NCBI GenBank assembly: GCA_024697505.1
Contig: JAILFQ010000341.1
Coordinates: 1-7,913, forward strand
Direction: 5' to 3'
DNA: 7,913 bases
From: Lachnospiraceae bacterium
GTDB lineage: Bacteria > Bacillota > Clostridia > Lachnospirales > Lachnospiraceae
Below are positions 1-5,213 of the stretch, in pieces. Under the pieces are notes generated by a model. The model did not search any database. It had not been told where the DNA came from and was given only the letters and a program-made list of their open reading frames with translations. Each line of letters opens with the position of its first letter. Position 1 is the stretch's first letter. The position numbers and the translations under genes are program-made.

Positions 1-1787
1 CGGAGTACAACGACTCGGACCCATACGATTACATTACAAAAGAATTTAATGTAACCATGGTCTTCGACGAAAGCCACACAGCAACCGTAACCGAAGAAAT
101 TAAGGTGAACTTTATTCAGTCTCACCACGGAATCACAAGAAACATTCCTCTTGCTACGGACAACACCTACGAGGTTAAAAATGTTTCCGTAGCAGGCTAC
201 AACTACAACGTTGAGGAAACAGGTAACAACACTATGATCCGTATAGGTGATGCAGACCGTTACCTTTCCGGAGACCAGACTTTTGTTATTAGTTACAAAA
301 TCGAATACTACAAAGATACGGATTCTTTTGCAGACTATCTTGCCCAGAACCTTTTACCAACGGAGTGGGACACATCCATCAGAAATGCAACTCTGGTAAT
401 GACCATGCCTTCGGAAATAGACTGGACGGATATGCAGATATATGCCGGTAAATACGGTGCAAGCAGTACCACCGCCTGGGAAGAGTATTTCACAAAGAGC
501 GTGAAAGGAAACACCATTACGCTTACGGGTGTAAACCTTCCTAAAGGCTACGGCGTAACCTTAAGAGACACAAATCTTCCGGATGGTTACTGGTCCGGGG
601 CGGTAGATTTCCTTGAAGCCCACAAGTACATAACTACGGGCGTTATTATTATAGCTGTAATCACAGCCCTTTTAGCCTTCCTTATGTGGTACAAAAACGG
701 CCGTGACGAAAAGATTATAGAAACCATAGAATTCTATCCGCCAAACAACATGACTCCGGCTGAAGTAGGCTATGCTTTGGACGGATCATTGGAAGATTCG
801 GAAATGATGACAATGGTATTTTATATGGCAGACAAAGGCTATTTAACCATTGAACAGGAAAAGAAAAACTTCCTTCTAAAAAAAGGAAACCCTGTTCCGG
901 ATTCCGAACCGACTTATATTAAAACCTTTATTAACGGCTTATTTAAAAAGAAGGATGTTGTGGACACAAAGAGAGTTTCTTCCTCTTTCAGATCTTCCTT
1001 TGACAGTGCCAAGTCCCAGGTTAAAACAGCATACGCTAAAAAATACGGAGAAGTTTTTGAGGCCAAATCCAGCATATGCAGATATACCTGCCTTGTGCTT
1101 GCCCTTATTAACATGGCTGCTCTTTGTATTTTACACGAAGGCTTTGAAGGAATCTTTCTGGCAGCCTTCCCTGTAGTAGCTGTTCTTCTTGGTGCCATTA
1201 TTGCCTGGAAGGGTTACGACAATATAAGCACTAAGAGCGGAGGCGGAAAAGCCGCCATTCTTATAGGTGGAATAATCTATCTTATAGGAACATGCATTGC
1301 TTGTCTCTTTTACCTTGGTTTCCCAAGCAAATTGCATCTTGGCGTATACTTTATTTCGCAAATGATAATTTTTATTTTCTCTTTCGTAATGCAAAAGCGT
1401 TCCAAGGAAAACACAGAGCTTATGGGAAAACTGTACGGGTTCCGTACCTTTATAAAAGAGGCCGAATACGACCGTATTGTTGCTCTTTGCGATGAAGACC
1501 CGCAGTATTTCTACCACATTTTACCTTACGCTGCGGTACTTGGTCTTGAAACAGCCTGGACCAAGCATTTCGAGAAAATACACATTCCTGAACCAACCTG
1601 GTATGTCTCTGACGCAGGAGACTTTGTATATTCGGCTGTCTGGTGCAATCGTATATTAAATGCCTGCACAAGAACAGCAATTCCAACTCCACCATCTTCC
1701 GGCAGTTCCGGTGGTTACTCCGGCGGTTTCTCCGGCGGCGGCTTCTCCGGTGGCGGCGGCGGTGGCGGTGGCGGCGGTGCCTGGTAA
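1..1787 (+). CDS. DUF2207 family membrane protein, 5' partial
   Basis: The frame is open from the left edge (first full codon at base 3), so the true start, and probably a signal peptide, lie outside the window; the ATG at 57 is internal. Counting from that ATG, residues 1-185 form an extracytoplasmic beta-rich domain with the VTEEIKVNF pattern of DUF2207. A membrane helix follows at about 191-211. A cytoplasmic segment at 228-277 (PPNNMTPAEVGYALDG, then ADKGYLTIEQ) matches the winged-helix-like part of the family. Further helices lie at about 340-385 and 398-446. The segment GFRTFIKEAEYDRI, then LPYAAVLGLETAW (461-501), is the other family hallmark. The tail (547-576) is Ser/Gly rich and ends in ten glycines followed by AW, as is frequent in DUF2207 proteins. 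The molecular role of the family is not established; it is an envelope protein. Transcription ends at the hairpin just downstream. Confidence 0.9.
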   Translation, partial: EYNDSDPYDYITKEFNVTMVFDESHTATVTEEIKVNFIQSHHGITRNIPLATDNTYEVKNVSVAGYNYNVEETGNNTMIRIGDADRYLSGDQTFVISYKIEYYKDTDSFADYLAQNLLPTEWDTSIRNATLVMTMPSEIDWTDMQIYAGKYGASSTTAWEEYFTKSVKGNTITLTGVNLPKGYGVTLRDTNLPDGYWSGAVDFLEAHKYITTGVIIIAVITALLAFLMWYKNGRDEKIIETIEFYPPNNMTPAEVGYALDGSLEDSEMMTMVFYMADKGYLTIEQEKKNFLLKKGNPVPDSEPTYIKTFINGLFKKKDVVDTKRVSSSFRSSFDSAKSQVKTAYAKKYGEVFEAKSSICRYTCLVLALINMAALCILHEGFEGIFLAAFPVVAVLLGAIIAWKGYDNISTKSGGGKAAILIGGIIYLIGTCIACLFYLGFPSKLHLGVYFISQMIIFIFSFVMQKRSKENTELMGKLYGFRTFIKEAEYDRIVALCDEDPQYFYHILPYAAVLGLETAWTKHFEKIHIPEPTWYVSDAGDFVYSAVWCNRILNACTRTAIPTPPSSGSSGGYSGGFSGGGFSGGGGGGGGGGAW

Positions 1788-1822
1788 AAACGGCACTGTT
1801 CCATCATTTACACAATACATTA

Positions 1823-1857
1823 AAAAGGCAGAGTTCCTTATACGGACTCTGCCTTTT
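1823..1857. terminator. Bidirectional rho-independent terminator
   Basis: Arms AAAAGGCAGAGT (1823-1834) and ACTCTGCCTTTT (1846-1857) are perfectly complementary over 12 bp with an 11-nt loop. The A-run on the left and T-run on the right give a U-tract on either strand. The hairpin sits 35 bp after the DUF2207 stop and 24 bp after the DUF4870 stop, so it can serve both convergent genes. Confidence 0.9.
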
Positions 1858-1881
1858 ATAATTGCTTTTTATTGCTTTTAA

Positions 1882-2181
1882 TTAATTTAAAATCTTGAAG
1901 TTTCCTATAATAGGAAGAGGCTTCTCTTCTCCCGTAATGGCATGTACCAGACCAAGAATCCAAAGTACAAAGAACAGAAGATCGAGTACCCAAAATACAA
2001 CAGAAAGGATAGCTATACCGCCTAAAATGTTTGCAAGAAAGGTAAGAATAAGATTTGCAAGGTTAAGAACCAGACTCTGATTCAAATGGAACTTTGCGCC
2101 TTCCCTGTCTCCGCATGCAAAAGCGATAATCCAGCCTATTATTGTAATGTACGAGATAATCCCTGTGACTTTTTTATCCAT
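1882..2181 (-). CDS. DUF4870 family small membrane protein
   Basis: The product has 99 residues and is mostly hydrophobic, with helices at about 5-22, 36-56 and 57-82. It shows the pattern of DUF4870 (Tic20-like) proteins: SYITIIGWIIAF (10-21), a short polar loop with D25, FHLNQSLVLNL (31-41), and a C-terminal PLPIIGNFKIL (88-98). These are inner-membrane proteins of unknown function. The start is well supported: AAGGAGG at 2191-2197 lies 9 nt upstream of the ATG. It has its own promoter (2205-2233) and ends at the shared bidirectional terminator, so it is probably monocistronic. The length is normal for the family. Confidence 0.85.
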   Translation of the reverse strand: MDKKVTGIISYITIIGWIIAFACGDREGAKFHLNQSLVLNLANLILTFLANILGGIAILSVVFWVLDLLFFVLWILGLVHAITGEEKPLPIIGNFKILN

Positions 2182-2204
2182 TGCTTTTTCCCTCCTTACT
2201 TTTG

Positions 2205-2233
2205 AATATACAACAAAGATTGGTGGATGTAAA
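2205..2233 (-). promoter_or_regulatory. Sigma-A-type promoter of the DUF4870 gene
   Basis: On the minus strand, a -35 TTTACA (2228-2233) and a -10 TATATT (2205-2210) are separated by exactly 17 bp. Each matches the consensus at 5 of 6 positions. The predicted transcript start is near 2198, giving a leader of about 17 nt that carries the ribosome binding site. Confidence 0.65.
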
Positions 2234-2260
2234 CATTAATAATACTGCATATGATCCACC
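2222..2260. repeat. Inverted repeat flanking the DUF4870 -35 element
   Basis: GGTGGAT (2222-2228) and ATCCACC (2254-2260) form 7-bp arms around a 25-bp A/T-rich centre. The left arm touches the -35 hexamer. It could be an operator, or a weak hairpin after the alpha/beta hydrolase gene on the minus strand. No T-run follows, so it is a poor terminator. Confidence 0.35.
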
Positions 2261-2268
2261 GGATCGCT

Positions 2269-3081
2269 TCAAGCTGTCTCATTTTTTAAAAACAGCAAAA
2301 CTCTTTCTCTTGCCGTTTTAGCTCCCTCCGGCGAAAAGCCGTGGCCTTCGTTTTTTAAGACAAGAAGCTCTGCATTTTTATAGAGTTGCGCCACTTTTTC
2401 CGAGTACGACTGCAAGACAATATTGTCTTTGTCTCCGTGAATTATAAGTACCTTGCCCTTGTAAGTGCCTATGGTTTCGAAAACATGTAAATCCCGGATG
2501 GAGGTAAAAAAGTTCTTACCAAGTTCCATGCCCCAAAATTCCATGCTTTCGGGAATCTTTTCCACGTCCGGAAAGTTCTTTCTCCAGTCGTCCGCAATGC
2601 AAAGAGCAGGATAATAAAGAGCCATTCCGGCAACCTCGTTTCCAAGTTCTTCTGTTGCAAGAGTTGTTACAAGACCACCCTGGCTTCCGCCAAACAGGAA
2701 TATCTTTTTTGCATCAATATATTCCTGCTTTTTAAAATAGTCATAAGCGTTTAAAAGGTCTTCTTTCTCCGTAAAAATTGTCATATCTACGGTTCTTCCT
2801 GTGCTTTTTGACCTTGTGGAACCTCCGCAAAAATCCAAAGTATATGTGGCAATTCCGTTGGCGGCAAAGAGTTCGCCTTCCGCTTTAAAATCGTCCCCCA
2901 CACCGTTGTAGCCATGACACATTATGATCAACGGGGTTTTACCGGCATTTTCCGGCTTATAAAGTGTTCCGTACAGGGTATTGTTACCGCTTGGAATCCG
3001 CACAACCTCTGTGCTTACGGTATACTTTTTTCCGGCACCGTTTTCTGTTGCGTTACTTTTTTCGTAGTCTTCTTTTTTCAT
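2269..3081 (-). CDS. Alpha/beta hydrolase, esterase-like
   Basis: The 270-residue product is a serine hydrolase of the alpha/beta fold. The oxyanion-side motif is CHGYNG (55-60). The nucleophile elbow is GGSQGG with Ser133, the acid is in HGDKD (Asp219, with Asp217 as alternative), and the histidine is His247 in GHGF. A segment at 99-110 (DMTIFTEKEDLL) resembles the MT...E.ED stretch of cinnamoyl/feruloyl esterases, but the overall call stays generic. It has no signal peptide, so it is likely cytoplasmic and acts on small acyl esters or peptides. It begins 6 bp after the stop of the membrane-protein gene. No good Shine-Dalgarno is visible close to the ATG (AAAGAGG lies about 20 nt away), so translation may depend on coupling to that gene. 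The substrate cannot be read from sequence. Confidence 0.85.
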   Translation of the reverse strand: MKKEDYEKSNATENGAGKKYTVSTEVVRIPSGNNTLYGTLYKPENAGKTPLIIMCHGYNGVGDDFKAEGELFAANGIATYTLDFCGGSTRSKSTGRTVDMTIFTEKEDLLNAYDYFKKQEYIDAKKIFLFGGSQGGLVTTLATEELGNEVAGMALYYPALCIADDWRKNFPDVEKIPESMEFWGMELGKNFFTSIRDLHVFETIGTYKGKVLIIHGDKDNIVLQSYSEKVAQLYKNAELLVLKNEGHGFSPEGAKTARERVLLFLKNETA

Positions 3082-3087
3082 GGCAAA

Positions 3088-3747
3088 TTAAGCTTTTGCA
3101 GCCTCTTTCTTATCTTTATATATGAATAAAAGGTATGCACTTACAACCAGCATAAGATGAGTTATAACCGCACCTACTTCTATTACAAGGTGTACCGCAG
3201 GAGAGTTTAGATCCGCTCCGCTGTTTGAATAAAACGACTCAAAAAGAGTTCCGAAAAGGGAAATTGCAAGCGTGGCTGCGGCATAATAACGCTTTCTTTC
3301 AATAGCGAGTTTTGCGCATGTAACATATATCATTATCATTCCAAGTGCGCCAAAGCCAACAATGAAGTTGTTAAGAAAGGCAAGGTTTGCAGCAAGCAGA
3401 CCTACGCTGTTAAGCTGTACATTGTTGTTTTGCGGAGCATCCACGCGGTTTTTCTTAAGCGTTCCTATAAACAGCGTCGGACCGCTTATGAGGAAGCCCG
3501 TATTCGCAATAATAACCTTGCTCACAGGAAGTCCCCATTCCATTACGCCAAGACCTATAAGAGTCTTAATGGTAGGAATGAAAAAACCGCCTATAAGGGA
3601 AATGATCGCCCCCACAAAATACACATAGAAGAAGCCCGGCTTCATCATTTTACGAAAATACCTGAAGCCAATGATGGTAAAAATTGTGTAACAGATAGGA
3701 TTAAGATAATCCAGTAACCCAAGTGCAAACCATTCATTAATGTCCAT
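3088..3747 (-). CDS. Multi-pass membrane protein, function unknown
   Basis: I do not recognise a named family. The 219-residue product is strongly hydrophobic, with probable helices at about 13-29, 38-58, 75-96, 113-145 (one long or two short), 152-172 and 184-210, and a short basic C-terminus (KDKKEAAKA). Loops include MEWGLPVSK (69-77), a polar NRVDAPQNNN stretch (100-109) and ERKRYY (150-155). No transporter, protease or kinase motif is visible. The start is supported by GAAAGGAG (3757-3764) 9 nt before the ATG and by a promoter at 3788-3796. It is the first gene of a two-gene unit with the alpha/beta hydrolase. That order suggests a shared membrane-associated or small-molecule function, which is inference only. 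Confidence 0.8.
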   Translation of the reverse strand: MDINEWFALGLLDYLNPICYTIFTIIGFRYFRKMMKPGFFYVYFVGAIISLIGGFFIPTIKTLIGLGVMEWGLPVSKVIIANTGFLISGPTLFIGTLKKNRVDAPQNNNVQLNSVGLLAANLAFLNNFIVGFGALGMIMIYVTCAKLAIERKRYYAAATLAISLFGTLFESFYSNSGADLNSPAVHLVIEVGAVITHLMLVVSAYLLFIYKDKKEAAKA

Positions 3748-3787
3748 AACACAAAACTCCTTTCATTATTAAAATATTGGTAAAATA

Positions 3788-3796
3788 ATTTTATCA
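3788..3796 (-). promoter_or_regulatory. Extended -10 promoter of the membrane protein/hydrolase unit
   Basis: The minus strand reads TGATAAAAT, a TGn motif directly before TAAAAT (5 of 6 to the -10 consensus). No good -35 is found at 16-18 bp, which is usual for extended -10 promoters. The transcript would start near 3781 and carry a leader of about 34 nt. Confidence 0.55.
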
Positions 3797-3854
3797 TATT
3801 TTTCATAACAAAAGGATGAGCAGGCAAAAAAATTTCCAAATAAATCCAATTACA

Positions 3855-3866
3855 CTCTAATTAGAG
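3855..3866. repeat. 12-bp perfect palindrome upstream of the membrane-protein promoter
   Basis: CTCTAATTAGAG is a perfect 12-bp palindrome centred about 80 bp upstream of the predicted minus-strand transcript start. It lies outside the 134-bp repeats. It might be an activator or repressor site; nothing else supports that. Confidence 0.35.
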
Positions 3867-3885
3867 AATATGTTAACTATTTTAT

Positions 3886-4019
3886 TGCTATGTGAACGTT
3901 CACGGGACTCCTATTCATTCGCAATCCGCTTCGCTTCTTGCTCATGAATATGAGCGGTTACTGCTACGCAGTAACGCCCCAGTGTTATAACCCGCTATGA
4001 ATGCAAGCATTCAGCGGGT
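3886..4019. repeat. 134-bp direct repeat, copy 1, palindrome-rich
   Basis: This copy is identical base for base to 4106-4239; the flanking bases differ (T against C before, A against C after). It contains four inverted-repeat modules: a perfect 12-bp palindrome GTGAACGTTCAC (3892-3903); a stem with ATTCAT (3913-3918) and ATGAAT (3944-3949), extended inward by GCAA/TTGC; GTTACTGC/GCAGTAAC around a 3-nt loop (3957-3975); and a 7+6 bp stem with a 2-nt bulge and 2-nt loop (3990-4019). GCTCAT/ATGAGC (3940-3955) is an alternative hairpin that competes with the second module. Confidence 0.95.
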
Positions 4020-4041
4020 AATTTCGTCCCTTTACCGGACT

Positions 4042-4109
4042 GTTCACGCCGTCCAGGTTCATTCGCAATCCGCTCCGCTACTTGCTCATGACCATGGCCG
4101 GTTACTGCT
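4042..4109. repeat. Degenerate partial third copy of the repeat
   Basis: This stretch aligns without gaps to 3898-3965 of copy 1, with 14 differences in 68 positions by my hand count. The best part is 4058-4109, with 6 differences in 52. It stops inside the loop of the GTTACTGC hairpin, exactly where copy 2 begins, so the right arm of that hairpin is missing here. Confidence 0.8.
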
Positions 4110-4239
4110 ATGTGAACGTTCACGGGACTCCTATTCATTCGCAATCCGCTTCGCTTCTTGCTCATGAATATGAGCGGTTACTGCTACGCAGTAACGCCCC
4201 AGTGTTATAACCCGCTATGAATGCAAGCATTCAGCGGGT
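4106..4239. repeat. 134-bp direct repeat, copy 2
   Basis: This is a perfect copy of 3886-4019, offset by 220 bp. All four inverted-repeat modules are retained (palindrome at 4112-4123; terminal 7+6 bp stem at 4210-4239). Perfect identity points to recent duplication or ongoing gene conversion. Confidence 0.95.
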
Positions 4240-4243
4240 CAAA

Positions 4244-4263
4244 CACAGGGGTTATCCCGTGAA
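4244..4263. repeat. Right-end inverted segment of the repeat region
   Basis: TCCCGTGAAC (4254-4263 includes this segment) is the reverse complement of GTTCACGGGA at the left end of both full copies (3898-3907), so the region is bounded by a 10-bp inverted repeat. CAC-A-GGG and CCC-GTG (4244-4261) also form a small local stem. Confidence 0.6.
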
Positions 4264-4270
4264 CAGTGAC

Positions 4271-4597
4271 CTATTTCCATCTATTCATGTTTTTGTCAAT
4301 TTTTTGGGTGTAGGCTTGTTTTAGTTCTTCGGGGGATATGTTAAAGCACATCATTACTTCGTTGTAGTACATTAAGATATCCGACATTTCTTCCAGGAGG
4401 TGTTCTCTGGTCTTTTCGTCTTTAGCGGTTCTTTCGGGTCCGTTTTTCTTTACAATGTCTATTACTTCGCCTATTTCGCCTACCATCCAGAGAAGTTTGT
4501 TTCTGCTGCTTTCCGGTACAAGCGGTTCCCATCTTTCTTTATAGCGTTCTTCCAGTTTCTTTTGCATTTCCTGCATTTCGTTCAATGAAAAGTCCAT
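4271..4597 (-). CDS. MazG-like nucleotide pyrophosphohydrolase
   Basis: The 108-residue product is all-helical. It shows the MazG-type metal-binding pattern: a first helix with GEIGEVIDIVKK (Glu residues about 41 and 44, Asp 47) and a second helix with LLEEMSDIL (EE..D near 68-73). Enzymes of this superfamily hydrolyse NTPs or dNTPs to NMP and pyrophosphate, using Mg2+, often to remove abnormal nucleotides. The length fits single-domain MazG-like proteins rather than full two-domain MazG. I chose the ATG at 4597: AAGGTGG (4603-4609) precedes it by 5 nt, while the longer frame from 4657 would start inside the deaminase gene. It lies 19 bp behind the deaminase, so the two are probably co-transcribed. 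The exact substrate is unknown. Confidence 0.8.
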   Translation of the reverse strand: MDFSLNEMQEMQKKLEERYKERWEPLVPESSRNKLLWMVGEIGEVIDIVKKNGPERTAKDEKTREHLLEEMSDILMYYNEVMMCFNISPEELKQAYTQKIDKNMNRWK

Positions 4598-4616
4598 TTT
4601 CCCCACCTTGTTTCTT

Positions 4617-5072
4617 TTAGTATCTTTCGGCGCCTGTGTCTTTAAGATAGTCTTCAAAGAGTTTCAGGCATTCTTCTCTGTCATTTTCCTCAAGGGTCAA
4701 AATATCATTTCCGCCTTTAAGGTAGTCGTAAAACCTGTCGTCTCTGAAACCGATCTTGTCCGTATCGTTTACGTTACAGCCGTAATATGCTTTGGACATG
4801 TTGGACCAAAGTATTGCTCCGAGACACATTGGGCAAGGCTCGGCGGTTGTGTATATTTCGCAGCCGGTCAGGTCGTGGGTTCCAAGGTTCTTGCAGGCGT
4901 CTCTTATAGCCTCCATTTCGCCGTGGCAGGTTGGGTCGTGCTTTAACAGTACTCTGTTGTGGCCTCTTCCTACAATCTTTCCGTCTTTTACTACAACAGA
5001 CCCAAAAGGTCCTCCATGCTTTGCTTTAATTCCTTCGTAAGCTTCTTTTAAAGCTTCTTTCATGTACTCCAT
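4617..5072 (-). CDS. Nucleoside/guanine deaminase (CMP/dCMP deaminase fold)
   Basis: The 151-residue product is a zinc-dependent cytidine-deaminase-fold enzyme. The zinc ligands and catalytic glutamate are His50 and Glu52 in CHGEMEAI, with Cys80 and Cys83 in EPCPMCLGAI. The pattern GGPFGSVVVKDG (20-31), HDPTCHGE (45-52) and the C-terminal arrangement (GFRDDRFYDYL) resemble bacterial GuaD-type guanine deaminases more than TadA tRNA deaminases, which usually show HAE. HGE in place of HAE is a small variation. Guanine deaminase converts guanine to xanthine and ammonia in purine salvage. The start is supported by GAGGGGGG (5080-5087) just upstream. A promoter at 5130-5158 heads a two-gene unit with the MazG-like gene. 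Guanine as substrate is a family-based inference. Confidence 0.85.
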   Translation of the reverse strand: MEYMKEALKEAYEGIKAKHGGPFGSVVVKDGKIVGRGHNRVLLKHDPTCHGEMEAIRDACKNLGTHDLTGCEIYTTAEPCPMCLGAILWSNMSKAYYGCNVNDTDKIGFRDDRFYDYLKGGNDILTLEENDREECLKLFEDYLKDTGAERY

Positions 5073-5129
5073 ACAGTTACCCCCCTCAATTTTGGAATAG
5101 TTTTCTCCAATGCCATAAGCATCACTTCT

Positions 5130-5158
5130 ATTTTAGTTAAAATCTCTCCTGCGGTAAA
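5130..5158 (-). promoter_or_regulatory. Promoter of the deaminase/MazG-like unit
   Basis: On the minus strand, TTTACC (5153-5158) and TAAAAT (5130-5135) are separated by 17 bp, matching 4 of 6 and 5 of 6 consensus positions. The predicted start is near 5123, leaving a leader of about 50 nt. Confidence 0.5.
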
Positions 5159-5175
5159 GACCTTTCTGTCCAAAC

Positions 5176-5213
5176 ACCGCTATACAAGACTTTTTACACA
5201 AGTCTTGAACGGT
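5176..5213 (-). terminator. Hairpin across the dehydrogenase stop codon
   Basis: CAAGACT (5185-5191) and AGTCTTG (5201-5207) form a perfect 7-bp stem around a 9-nt loop that contains the TAA stop. ACCG (5176-5179) and CGGT (5210-5213) can extend it beyond an internal loop. No T-run follows on the minus strand, so it may be a weak terminator or an mRNA 3' end stabiliser. Confidence 0.35.

Larger units (their letters stand above)
3765..4270. other. 506-bp gene-free region holding the repeat array
   Basis: No protein gene is supported here. The left part (3765-3880) is A/T rich and holds the minus-strand promoter and a 12-bp palindrome. The rest (3886-4263) is a G/C-richer mosaic of direct and inverted repeats. 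Open frames crossing the repeats lack a ribosome binding site. The right end abuts the stop codon of the MazG-like gene, so the hairpins may also end its transcript. Confidence 0.8.

Noticed and set aside
1131..1517. Minus-strand 128-codon open frame within the DUF2207 gene
   Set aside because: It is the shadow of a confidently coding plus-strand frame and has no recognisable domain.
3886..4239. CRISPR-like array
   Set aside because: The repeats are 134 bp with an 86-bp gap and only two full copies, and no cas genes are nearby; CRISPR repeats are about 23-50 bp with regular spacers.
3765..4270. tRNA or rRNA gene in the repeat region
   Set aside because: No cloverleaf, no T-loop GTTCGAATC-type sequence and no rRNA signature; the GTTCAC and ATTCGC strings belong to the repeats.
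4598..4657. Longer N-terminus for the MazG-like protein
   Set aside because: It would overlap the deaminase coding sequence, and the ATG at 4597 has its own Shine-Dalgarno at suitable spacing.
4617..5072. tRNA adenosine deaminase TadA
   Set aside because: The overall pattern (HGE instead of HAE, GGPFG, extended C-terminus with GFRDDRFYDYL) is closer to guanine deaminases; TadA cannot be fully excluded without a tree.
5176..5213. Strong rho-independent terminator after the dehydrogenase
   Set aside because: The stem is good but there is no T-run on the minus strand; it was kept only as a low-confidence element.
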